Positions 1 through 8,400 of a stretch of 30,853 nt of DNA are shown here, piece after piece. How positions within the stretch are numbered: the stretch's first letter is position 1; every line of letters starts with the position of its first letter. The notes beneath the pieces are model-generated. The model had not been told where the DNA came from. It ran no database searches and saw only the letters and a program-made list of their open reading frames with translations. The DNA is taken from positions 1 through 30,853 of the forward strand of contig CAYZJD010000007.1 of NCBI GenBank assembly GCA_964478455.1, given 5' to 3'. Source of the stretch: CAYZJD01 sp964478455. GTDB taxonomy: Bacteria; Acidobacteriota; Terriglobia; Bryobacterales; Bryobacteraceae. The position numbers and the translations under genes were made by a program.

Positions 1-154
1 AACATAAACCAAGAGTTACGTTTTGGCCAGGGCCTATTTAAGTGGCATTGGGCGCAAGCGCCTGCCCCACCTCTCGATAAGTCCTTCTGGTACAATGTGG
101 GGCAGACGCTTCCGTCTGCCTGGCCGGCTCAAGCGGCGATTCTTTCACGCCTTC
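1..154. other. intergenic region downstream of the ribulokinase gene, rich in hairpins
   Basis: No gene is visible here. The stretch lies just beyond the 3' end of the minus-strand ribulokinase gene. It holds several short inverted repeats, including GGCGC/GCGCC at 51-62 with a 2-base loop, plus the REP-like hairpins listed separately at 62-120. Neither strand has a T-run placed to make a convincing intrinsic terminator. Confidence 0.5.
62..120. repeat. REP-like intergenic element with two mutually exclusive hairpins
   Basis: Bases 62-70 (CTGCCCCAC) pair with 97-105 (GTGGGGCAG). Separately, 101-108 (GGCAGACG) pair perfectly with 113-120 (CGTCTGCC) around a 4-base loop. The arms share 101-105, so only one hairpin can form at a time. 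The element lies immediately 3' of the ribulokinase gene, where bacterial REP elements often sit and protect mRNA 3' ends. The GGGGCAG motif recurs in hairpins at 5436-5467 and 22104-22178. Membership of a genome-wide family is inference. Confidence 0.55.
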
Positions 155-1738
155 TCAGCCGCCCTGCCGCGCTTCCCCGGCGATCTTGCGCAGGGCGGGC
201 AGGACGTCGCCGGCGTTCACGGGCTCGGCGCCGGGCCGCCCGAAGGCGAAATACAGCTTCCGATACAGCGGATAGAGCCTTTCGTAGACGTCGTTCTCCC
301 GCGCGTCGGGCTCCACCGTACGGTACTTCGGGCAGAGCGCGGCCTGGGCGTCTTCAATCGTCTTGAACACGCCGGCGGCGAGGAACGCGAAGATCGCCGA
401 GCCGAGGCTGGTCACTTCGCTCTGCGGCACCAGAACGGGCTTGTTGAAGACGTTGGCGTAGACGCGGTTCAGCGTCTCGTTCTTCTGCGGCACGCCGCCG
501 CCATTGATGACGCGGTGAATGGCGACGCCGTGCTCCGCCATCCGCTCCAGGATCACTCGGGTGTGGAAGGCGGTGCCCTCGATGGCCGCGAACAACTCGT
601 CCTGCGCGGTGTGCGTCAGGTTCCAACCGAGGGTAACGCCGCCCAGTTCGGGGTTCACCAGCACCGTGCGGTCGCCGTTGTCCCAGGTGAGCCGCAGCAG
701 GCCGGTCTGCCCCGCGCGGTACTGCTCAAGCCCCCCCGAGAGCCTGGCGACGGTTGTGCCGGCGCGCCTTGCGATCGCGTCGAAGATGTCGCCGGTGGCG
801 GAAAGGCCCGCCTCGATCCCGTAGTATTGCGGGTGAATCGATCCTCTCACCACACCGCAAACGCCGGGGATCAGGTCCACCTCTTTGGCGATCGCCATGA
901 TGCAGGTGGAGGTGCCCACGACATTGACGACGTCACCCTCGCGGATGCCCGCGCCGATGGCGTCCCAGTGGGCGTCGAAGGCGCCGACCGGCACCGGGAT
1001 GCCCGGCCTGAGGCCGAGCTTGCTCGCCCACTCGGGAGTCAGGCGTCCGGCAATCACGTCGGAAGTGGCGTAGCGGCCGTCAAGCCGGGAGCGGATCCCA
1101 CCGAGCAGCGGATCGACCTTGATGAGGAACTCCTCCGGCGGCAGGCCGCCAAGCGGTTCGTTCCACATCCACTTGTGGCCCATGGCGCAAACGCTGCGCG
1201 GCACGCTGTGCGGATCGTCGATGCCGGTCAGCACCGCCGCGACCATATCGCAGTGCTCGAGCGCCGTCGCCATGTGGCCGCGCTTGTCGGGATTGTTCCG
1301 CAGCCAGTGCAGCAGCTTGGAAAAGCCCCACTCGGAGGAGTAGACGCCGCCGCACCAGTCGATGGCTTCGAGCCCTTCGCGATGCGCGGCCGCGGTGATT
1401 TCCGCCGCCTCGCCCTTGGCGCGGTGGTCGCACCAGAGGTAGTAGTCATCGAGCGGCCTGAGCTTCTCGTCCACCGGGACGACGCTCGAGCCGGTGGTGT
1501 CGAGCGCGATGGCGGCGATCTCATTCCCGGCGACGCCGGCCTGCTCCAGCGCCATCCTGGTCGCGGCGACGAGCGAGGTCATGTGATCCTCGTGCCGCTG
1601 CGTCGCGTGGTCCGGATCTTCCTTCTTGCGGAAGAGCGGGTAGTCGGCGGTAGCCGAGCCGATCCTTCCCTTTTCGCTGTCCACGATGGAGACGCGCACG
1701 TTCAGCGTGCCGAAATCAACGCCCGCAACGATAGCCAT
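155..1738 (-). CDS. araB: ribulokinase (FGGY carbohydrate kinase)
   Basis: ATP-dependent cytoplasmic kinase that phosphorylates L-ribulose, the second step of L-arabinose breakdown. The 527-residue length suits ribulokinases. Visible family marks are the N-terminal nucleotide-binding DFGT at residues 8-11, WCDHRA (ribulokinases usually have W-x-DHRA), GAFDAH before the second ATPase-fold half, GTSTC, and a C-terminal NGGGVPQKN adenosine-binding motif. The ATG at 1738 is preceded by GAGGA at good spacing, which fixes the start. It follows the isomerase gene by 58 nt on the same strand, so the two are probably co-transcribed. No araD epimerase is in the window. A different FGGY kinase is possible, but GAFDAH plus GTSTC favours ribulokinase. 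Confidence 0.88.
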   Translation of the reverse strand: MAIVAGVDFGTLNVRVSIVDSEKGRIGSATADYPLFRKKEDPDHATQRHEDHMTSLVAATRMALEQAGVAGNEIAAIALDTTGSSVVPVDEKLRPLDDYYLWCDHRAKGEAAEITAAAHREGLEAIDWCGGVYSSEWGFSKLLHWLRNNPDKRGHMATALEHCDMVAAVLTGIDDPHSVPRSVCAMGHKWMWNEPLGGLPPEEFLIKVDPLLGGIRSRLDGRYATSDVIAGRLTPEWASKLGLRPGIPVPVGAFDAHWDAIGAGIREGDVVNVVGTSTCIMAIAKEVDLIPGVCGVVRGSIHPQYYGIEAGLSATGDIFDAIARRAGTTVARLSGGLEQYRAGQTGLLRLTWDNGDRTVLVNPELGGVTLGWNLTHTAQDELFAAIEGTAFHTRVILERMAEHGVAIHRVINGGGVPQKNETLNRVYANVFNKPVLVPQSEVTSLGSAIFAFLAAGVFKTIEDAQAALCPKYRTVEPDARENDVYERLYPLYRKLYFAFGRPGAEPVNAGDVLPALRKIAGEARQGG

Positions 1739-1796
1739 AGGAGATCCTCACAGCCTGCTCCGTGGGCCGTTCAGCAGCGCCCGGCAAGCCACGGGC

Positions 1797-3206
1797 TTAC
1801 CGATGCCAGTGAATGTCCCAGCCGAGATACTTGCGGCTCGCCTCATGCACCATCGCCGCGACCGACGACAGGTTCGCCGCCACGTGATGCTCGAAGCCGT
1901 TCTCGCAGATGTAGCGCAGGAGGTCCTGCATGCGCGGAATCTCGACGACGCCGGCCCCGCCGAAGGTTTCGAGCGGATCGTCGGTGAAGCGGCCCTCGCC
2001 GACGTACCCGTTGATGACGCCCTTGCGGTCGTCCGTCGACATCCGGAAGTAGGTCATCGGACCGGACTTCACCCGGCCGACGCAGGTGCCGAACGTGTTC
2101 AGTTTGCCTACGCTTCCGGCGATGATCTCCTGGTAATCCATGCGGACGTCGGCGAAGAAGTGCTTGGGCAGGTTGCTGCAATGGAAACACACAGCCTTGT
2201 TCGGGTCCTCGCCGTAGTTGTTGTTCCAGTCGAGCAGCGCGCTTGGCGTGCCGCTGGCGAGCGCCATGGCGTGCATGGCCACGGTGCCGCAGACGTCCAC
2301 TTCACACGCGCTCGGCATCAGGCTGTCGCTCATCATGCTCATCACCGTGCAGGGGACGATCCCGTAGTACGTCTCGATCGCCGTCCAGCACTGCACGGCG
2401 CTCACCGTGACATCGGTCTCCTTCATCCAGCCCTCGACGACGGCGGCCAGCTTGGCCATCTTCAGCAGCGACACTTCCGGCACATCCTTGGTGGAGACGT
2501 AAGCGCGGATAGCCTGGAGTTTCTGCTGCGCGGCCTCGTCGCTGTCCTTCATGCGGCCGATGCGGCCGAGGATCTCAGACAGGTCCACCGTCTCGACATC
2601 GATGCCGGAGGCTTCAAGCAGCTTCTCGCTGTAGCGCACGGTGTTGAACGCCGCCGGCCGCGCGCCGATCGCGCCGACGCGCGTCTTCCGCAGGCCGTTC
2701 GCCACCCGGCACACGCCGGCGAACCACTCGAGGTCCTTGCGGAACGCCTCCGACTCCGGATGCACCGTGTGCTGGGAAGTGAGCGAATACGGGATGCCGT
2801 ACTGCTTGAGGTTGTTGCAGACCGACATCTTGCCGCAGAAGCTGTCGCGGCGGTCGCGAATGGTCATGCTCCCGGCCGCGTCGGGCGTCGCCTGCACGAG
2901 CACCGGAACGTTCAGCCCCGCCATCCGCAGCGTTTCCGCGACCGCCCGCTCGTCGCCGAAATTCGGGAGCGACACGATGACGCCGTCGATCTCGCTCTTG
3001 CGGGATTGGAACAGCGCAGCGCACTTCTTGGCGTCCTGCCGGGTCTCCACGGACCCGAACTTGGTCTCCTCCGGGCCGAGGACGACGGCCTTCATGCCGA
3101 GGCCCTCGACGGCGCGTATCATCTCTTCCCGCCCCGATTTGGCGAGATGGTCGGGGAAGAACCCCCGGTTCCCAATGATGAGTCCGAAAGTCATCTGCTT
3201 CCTCAT
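1797..3206 (-). CDS. L-fucose/L-arabinose isomerase family protein
   Basis: Predicted cytoplasmic aldose-ketose isomerase of the broad FucI/AraA fold family. The protein has 469 residues from the ATG at 3206, chosen because GGAG lies about 7 bases upstream; the frame stays open to 3347 but that extension looks non-native. Candidate metal ligands by family analogy are Glu302 (in CEVD) and Asp326 (in LLDWNNN), with His342 and His440/His441 (GFEHH) later. It is not a classical AraA or FucI by eye, but the ribulokinase directly downstream makes an L-arabinose, L-fucose or D-arabinose type substrate plausible. The GH42 enzyme upstream could supply the sugar. Family call is good; substrate is inference. 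Confidence 0.8.
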   Translation of the reverse strand: MRKQMTFGLIIGNRGFFPDHLAKSGREEMIRAVEGLGMKAVVLGPEETKFGSVETRQDAKKCAALFQSRKSEIDGVIVSLPNFGDERAVAETLRMAGLNVPVLVQATPDAAGSMTIRDRRDSFCGKMSVCNNLKQYGIPYSLTSQHTVHPESEAFRKDLEWFAGVCRVANGLRKTRVGAIGARPAAFNTVRYSEKLLEASGIDVETVDLSEILGRIGRMKDSDEAAQQKLQAIRAYVSTKDVPEVSLLKMAKLAAVVEGWMKETDVTVSAVQCWTAIETYYGIVPCTVMSMMSDSLMPSACEVDVCGTVAMHAMALASGTPSALLDWNNNYGEDPNKAVCFHCSNLPKHFFADVRMDYQEIIAGSVGKLNTFGTCVGRVKSGPMTYFRMSTDDRKGVINGYVGEGRFTDDPLETFGGAGVVEIPRMQDLLRYICENGFEHHVAANLSSVAAMVHEASRKYLGWDIHWHR

Positions 3207-3230
3207 AAAGGCTCCAATTATATGCCGGAA

Positions 3231-3315
3231 AACCGGTGACAGGCTACGCAATCCCCGATTTCCCGGCTGGGCGAACAACCGCCGCGCGCTTGGGGAAATC
3301 GGGGTGTCACCGGTT
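3231..3315. repeat. REP-like bipartite inverted repeat overlapping the GH42 stop codon
   Basis: The outer arms are AACCGGTGACA (3231-3241) and TGTCACCGGTT (3305-3315), perfect over 11 bases. The inner arms are CCCCGATTTCCC (3253-3264) and GGGAAATCGGGG (3293-3304), perfect over 12 bases. The left arms are separated by 11 bases while the right arms touch, giving a long stem with a one-sided bulge. The outer right arm includes the last codons and TGA stop of the GH42 gene. No U-run follows on the minus strand, so this is more like a REP element than a terminator. Confidence 0.75.
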
Positions 3316-5418
3316 CTCTTCCACGATCGCCAGGTCCCAGGGGCCAACGGTCAGCCTGTCGTTCGCGGCTACCTCCTTGCCCGTGAGCAGTTCCGTTCCG
3401 CTCGCGTACGCGTAGGAGAGCGTCTGCGGCTCACCCGAATAGTTCAGGTAATAGTGGACCGGCCTTCCGTTATTGTTCGTCCCGTGCTTCACCCGGACCG
3501 GCGCGGGCAGCTTCTGGTCCGGTCCCGCCAGGCCAGCCATCCCAAGCACCTCGAGAACCACCTTCCGCTGGAGTTCCTCGGAGAGCACGGTGCCTTCGTA
3601 GGTCAGCGTCCCCTGGCCGAACTTGTTGCGCGTGATCGCCGGGTACTGGCCGAAAAACGGGTGGTCGTACACCGCCAGCGGCTGCGCCGTTTCCGGTGTC
3701 AGAAACTCCGCCCACGCGGAAACACGGTTCCTTTCCCCGGCCTGGTACGGGTCTCCCTTCAGCGCCAGCGGCTCCTTCAATGTCGAGAATTCCTGATAGC
3801 GGAACCCGGCCGCCTCCCGCAACGGCCCGGGCGCCATGGTCCACCGCACCGTCGAGTGCTCGTTCGCAAATCCGCTCTTGAAAGCCAGGATCAGGTGGCC
3901 GCCGCTCTTCACGTAATCGGCCAGGCGCAGCAGCAGCGCGTCGCTCGCCACGTAAAGCGGCGGCACGAGCAGCAGCTTGTACTGGGAGAGGTTGACGCTC
4001 TCGGGAAAGACGAAATCCACGCCTACGTTCAGCCGGTAAAGCGCGCCATACATCTGGTGAAGGACCGAGAGGTAGCTGACGCGGTCGTCGAACGGCATGA
4101 AGTCGATCCCGTGGTAGGAATCGATGCTGTAGAGAATCGCTGCCTGGTTCGACTTCTTCTGGTTGGCCAGGCGCGGTCCCTGCTTCTTCAATTCCTGACC
4201 GATGCGCATCACCTCTGCATAGGCGCGGTTGGGCTCCAGGTCGTGCGACAGCACGCCCTTCCAGTACGTCTCTTGCCCGTAGTGCAGCGAGTGCCAGTGC
4301 CAGTAGGCCACCATGTTGGCGCCACTGGCGACGTGGCTGTAAGCGTTGAGACGAAGCTGGCCGTCGTAAGGTGGGTACTGCGTCCTCGAGTCCCATCCGA
4401 TCGTCTGCGCGTTCGTCTCGGTGATCAGGTAGCTGGCCTGCTTCAGCGACCGCACCAGGTCGCCGGAAAGGCTGATCGCCAGCCCGTCCAGCTCGTCCTG
4501 CACCGGGTGATACGGATTGACCGCCACCACGTCCAGATGCTTCGCGATCTGGACCTGGTCGATGTTGGTGCGGACCCCGCCGACGAAATTGTGGGTGACA
4601 AACTGCTCCGGACGCTTGTATTCGCGGACGATGGCCGCCTGCCAGGCCAGGAAGTCGGTGACGATCTTCTGCTGGAAACGCTCCCACTCGAGCTTATAGC
4701 CGGGATTAAGGATCCCGTCGCGGGGCGGGAACTCGTCCCAGTCGTTGACGAGCTGGCCCCAGTAGGCGAAGCCCCACAGCTTGTTCAGCTTCTCGGTCGT
4801 GCCGTACTTCTGCTTCAGATATTCGACGAAGGACGCCTGCACATTTGGCAGGGGAATCCCGTTCGGGCCGGTCTCGTTGTCGATCTGGTAGCCGATGATG
4901 GCCGGGTGATCGCGGAAATGCGACACCACCTTCCGGATGATGCGCTCCGCGTAGTGCAGGTAGGCCGGGTGCGTCAGGTCCATGTTCTGACGGGGCCCGT
5001 ACGCGCCCGGTGTCGTCGAACCCGGATAGGTCGCATGGATGCGGTCGGCTAGCGGCGGCGCCTCGGTCTGGCGCATCACCAGGATCTCCGGATGCTTGCG
5101 ATACAGCCACGGCGGAATCGAGTAGGTCGGCGTGCCGAGGATCACCTTGATCCCGGCGCGATGCAGCCGGTCGAGGATGCGCTCCATCCAGGCGAACTCG
5201 AACACCCCGTCCCGCGGCTCCCAGCTCGACCAGGTGGATTCGCCTAGCCGCACCACGGTGATGCCCGCCTTCTCCATGAGCTGAACGTCTTTCTCGAGCC
5301 GCTCGTACGGCATGTACTCGTGGTAGTAGGAAGCGCCGTAAAGGACCGTGTCAATCTTCGGGGGCTGGCAAAACAAGAGGAGTGGGAAAAGGCACAGCAA
5401 AACCATTCGTTTCATCAT
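3307..5418 (-). CDS. secreted GH42 family beta-galactosidase
   Basis: Retaining glycoside hydrolase predicted to release terminal galactose or a related sugar (GH42 also includes alpha-L-arabinopyranosidases). The 703 residues match the family. Residues 1-18 form a hydrophobic export signal; Cys17 is in a poor lipobox, so lipid anchoring is doubtful. The TIM-barrel starts near residue 25 (YGASYYHEYMP). The predicted acid/base is Glu182 in DNETG, and the predicted nucleophile is Glu334 in LITETN. A trimerisation-like Rossmann domain follows from about residue 425. No clear ribosome-binding site precedes the tandem ATGs at 5418 and 5415. The gene lies 55 nt downstream of the TonB receptor on the same strand, pointing to glycan cleavage in the periplasm or at the outer membrane. 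Confidence 0.85.
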   Translation of the reverse strand: MMKRMVLLCLFPLLLFCQPPKIDTVLYGASYYHEYMPYERLEKDVQLMEKAGITVVRLGESTWSSWEPRDGVFEFAWMERILDRLHRAGIKVILGTPTYSIPPWLYRKHPEILVMRQTEAPPLADRIHATYPGSTTPGAYGPRQNMDLTHPAYLHYAERIIRKVVSHFRDHPAIIGYQIDNETGPNGIPLPNVQASFVEYLKQKYGTTEKLNKLWGFAYWGQLVNDWDEFPPRDGILNPGYKLEWERFQQKIVTDFLAWQAAIVREYKRPEQFVTHNFVGGVRTNIDQVQIAKHLDVVAVNPYHPVQDELDGLAISLSGDLVRSLKQASYLITETNAQTIGWDSRTQYPPYDGQLRLNAYSHVASGANMVAYWHWHSLHYGQETYWKGVLSHDLEPNRAYAEVMRIGQELKKQGPRLANQKKSNQAAILYSIDSYHGIDFMPFDDRVSYLSVLHQMYGALYRLNVGVDFVFPESVNLSQYKLLLVPPLYVASDALLLRLADYVKSGGHLILAFKSGFANEHSTVRWTMAPGPLREAAGFRYQEFSTLKEPLALKGDPYQAGERNRVSAWAEFLTPETAQPLAVYDHPFFGQYPAITRNKFGQGTLTYEGTVLSEELQRKVVLEVLGMAGLAGPDQKLPAPVRVKHGTNNNGRPVHYYLNYSGEPQTLSYAYASGTELLTGKEVAANDRLTVGPWDLAIVEENR

Positions 5419-5435
5419 GGGAATTCTACAGAGAT

Positions 5436-5467
5436 GGGGCAGATCGCGGATGCCGCGGACCTGCCCC
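5436..5467. repeat. hairpin between TonB receptor and GH42 genes
   Basis: Outer arms GGGGCAG (5436-5442) and CTGCCCC (5461-5467) enclose inner arms CGCGG (5445-5449) and CCGCG (5453-5457) around the loop ATG. It lies in the 55-nt gap between two co-directional genes. No U-run follows on the minus strand, so a simple terminator is unlikely; an mRNA-processing or stabilising hairpin fits better. The ATGGGGCAGATC side (5434-5445) also occurs at 22152-22163 in another hairpin. Confidence 0.55.
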
Positions 5468-5473
5468 AGGTGA

Positions 5474-8400
5474 TTACCACTCGAAGCGGGCGCCGAACTG
5501 GCCCTCTCGCGGCGTGCCGGTCAGGTTGATCACGTTGCCGAATTCCGGCGCATTGATGTTGGTGTTCGGAGTCGCGAAGTGATGCCGGTTGAAGAAGTTG
5601 TAGAACTCGACTCGGAATTGCAGCCGGAACCTCTCCGCGATGCGGAAGTTCTTGAGCAGCGCCACCTGTTCCTCGCTCCAGCCGAAATCACGAAAGTCGG
5701 AGCGGAACATGGGCACCGTGCCCAGTTCGCCGTATGGTGGATTGGAAAAGTTGCCGGGATCGAAGTACCGGTTGCTCGACGAAGCCGGATTGGCGAAGTC
5801 GAAGCTCCCGCCATTGAACCTGCGGCTATAGTCTCCGTTCGGGTTGCGAACCGCGTACACCGATGCCTCCCAGCCTGGATACCAGGCGCTCGAGTTGACG
5901 GCGATCGGCCATCCGGAGTTGTAGCGGAAGCTCGCGCTGAGCGTCCACCCGCCTACCACCGCATTCGCCACCCTGCCGGCGTCGGCCAGGACACTTCGTC
6001 CCTTGCCGAACGGCAGGTCCCAGGAGACGATGCCCTTGGCCACGTGCCTCTGGTCATAGAACAGCGGCGCCTTGGCCTCCTCATCCAGGTGCAACAGGTC
6101 TTGGAGCGGCCCGGACCACCAGATCTCCTGGAATCCTCCCAGGTAGTTCTGGACGTTGCTGTGCGAGGTCGCCAGCGTGTAGCTGACGTTCGCGGTCACC
6201 CCGCGCGCCGAGCGTTTCGTAAGGCCGACTTGCAGCCCCTTGTAGTCGGACCTGCCATAGGGCGAGCCCACATGCAGCAGCGGCCCTCCCCAGACCCAGT
6301 TCTGCCAGATCTGCGGATACGGCAGGATCGCCGCGAACGCGTACGAGCCGAATCCCGGGTACGGATACGGCACTCCCGCGGCTGCCGCCGACCCTTCGTC
6401 CCAGACCGCATCCCACTCGTGCCAGGAGTTGAGCAACCTCGAAAGAGCCTGTGGATCGGGCTGGTTCCGTTCAAAGTCGCCGCTTTGCAGCCGGCGGCCC
6501 TCATTCTGCATATAGGTCACGTCGAGCCGCAGGTCGTTGGCAAGCTCGACCTGCACGCCCGCGTTCCATTGGTGCGAATAGCCGGCGAACAGACTCTTCG
6601 GGTTGACGTTGACCATTCCCCACTGCGTGTAATCCGGATCTTTCGTTCCAGGCACGAACTGGCCTGGATAGCCTCCATCCCAGTTGAACGCAGGCGAGAG
6701 GTCGGCAGTCGGGTTTACACGGTTCGTGCCGCGGTAGCCCGGCGCAAACCCATATGGCACGCCGAACCAGTAGTTCAACCCGATGGGCGAAAAGAACACT
6801 CCATAGCCGGCCCGGAAGACGAGCCGGTCGGTGAACTTGTACGCTAGGCCAATGTGCGGCGCGAACTCCTTCCAGTCGCGCTCCGTCTCGAAGCTGTCGC
6901 TCCCGTCCTTGGCGAAGACAAGGGTTCCGGGGACTCCAAAGGTGTTGCTGATGGCCGTCTTGTCGAAGTTTGCCCAGCGGCCGTACCGCTCGTGGTAGGG
7001 GAGCGTGACGTCCCAGCGGACGTCCATGGTCAGCGTCAGCTTGGGGTTGATCTTGATGTCGTCCTGGGCGAACAGCGAGAAGGCCTTGCGCCGTCCGTAA
7101 AGGTCCCATGGCGTTTGCTGGCCCGCGTTCTTCACGGCCCCGAGCAGAAAGCTCGCGAAGCCGAATCCGACTTTGTCGCGCCAGGCCTCCTTGGGCGCGC
7201 CGGTCTGATCCGGGTCAAATGTGAATTCGAGAGTGGGCGTCGACTGGTGGCTGCTCAACTGCATGAAACGGACGTCAGCGCCGAACCGCCATGTGTGACG
7301 CCCGCGGATCCAGGTGAGCGTTTCGTTGGTGATGAACACGTTCGAGACGTAGTAGTCGGACCAATGTTGTCCGATGCGCTCCGTGGCGACGCCGTTGATC
7401 GCGCGCCCGAACTGGATCACGGGAAAATTGCCCGCGCCCGTCTCTCCCAGCCCGATCTTGGCCGGCCAGTTGTCCTTGGCGGCCACCGAGAAGCTCGGGT
7501 TCCGGTAGCGGCCGTAAGTGAAGCTGAACACGTTCAGAACGGTGGGGGAGAAGGAGTACGTGTGGTTCAACGCCGCCCGGCGACTGGTGACCTCCTGCTT
7601 GCGCGAATTGGCAAGCGGACCGCCCGCCTTGTCCGGGTCCCTCGGGTCCCAGATGCCGCCCTGGTCCACCAGGATCCGCGGCCGCTCCGTCCACACCATG
7701 TGGCCGCTCAAACGGTTGGTTTCCGAGAAGTTGTGGTCTCCCTTGAAAGTCAGTTGCGTCTGGTGGAACCAGGGGTCGTTCTGCCGGGTGATGGCGCTGT
7801 TGTTGATCAAGCCCGGGCGCATCGGCAGATACCCCTGGCGGAAGACCTCGGTGATGTTCTTCGAAACGGTGCTGATCCGGTTCGAGGGGATCACGTTCGC
7901 CTGGCCCGGAACGGGAGCGCCCGTGACCGGGTCGAAACCGAAGGCGTCTCGGACCAAGCCGTCCCGCGTAGCCACCAGCCCTGTCATCGGGTCTACCTGG
8001 CCTGCGGTGACGTTCCGCTGCGACCCGGGGTCATAAATCATTCCCTGGTACACCGGGCGGCCCAGCGGGTCCATCCCTAGAACGTTGTTCGTGTTGAGCA
8101 GGGCGCTGAAATCGCCGTCCAGAAAAGCCGGTATCGGTACCGTCTTGTCGAAGCCGCCGAGCACCATCCGCTCCTGCGTGTACTTCTCGAACGCGCCAAA
8201 AGCAAAGGTCTTGTTCTTGACGATCGGCCCGCCGGCGCTGAAACCGTATACGAACTGCCGGTCCGTGGCCCGCTTCTGGCCGGCGAAGTTGTTCTGCCAG
8301 GTATTGGCGTTGAGAATTTCATTGTGCAGGAAACCAAACGCGCTGCCGTGGAAATCGTTGGTGCCCGATTTGAGCGTGAACTTGAAGACGCCCCCGCCGG

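Noticed and set aside
155..1738. Xylulokinase or glycerol kinase
   Set aside because: WCDHRA, GAFDAH and GTSTC patterns fit ribulokinase better than the other FGGY kinases.
23..1987. 654-codon open frame on the plus strand opposite the ribulokinase gene
   Set aside because: High-GC antisense shadow: the composition is Arg/Ala/Gly/Val/His-rich with no domain pattern, while the minus strand holds a clear ribulokinase.
3207..3347. Longer isomerase starting at 3347
   Set aside because: The extension runs through the inverted repeat and the GH42 stop region and has no ribosome-binding site; the ATG at 3206 has GGAG.
1686..5052. Long plus-strand frames (1686-3239 and 2641-5052) opposite the isomerase and GH42 genes
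   Set aside because: Antisense shadows of two well-recognised enzymes; no start signal or family motif.
5436..5467. Rho-independent terminator after the first TonB receptor
   Set aside because: The stem is fine but no T-run follows on the minus strand.
5579..8080. Plus-strand frames opposite the first TonB receptor
   Set aside because: Low-complexity composition typical of antisense GC-rich frames; the receptor has signal peptide, plug and barrel end in order.
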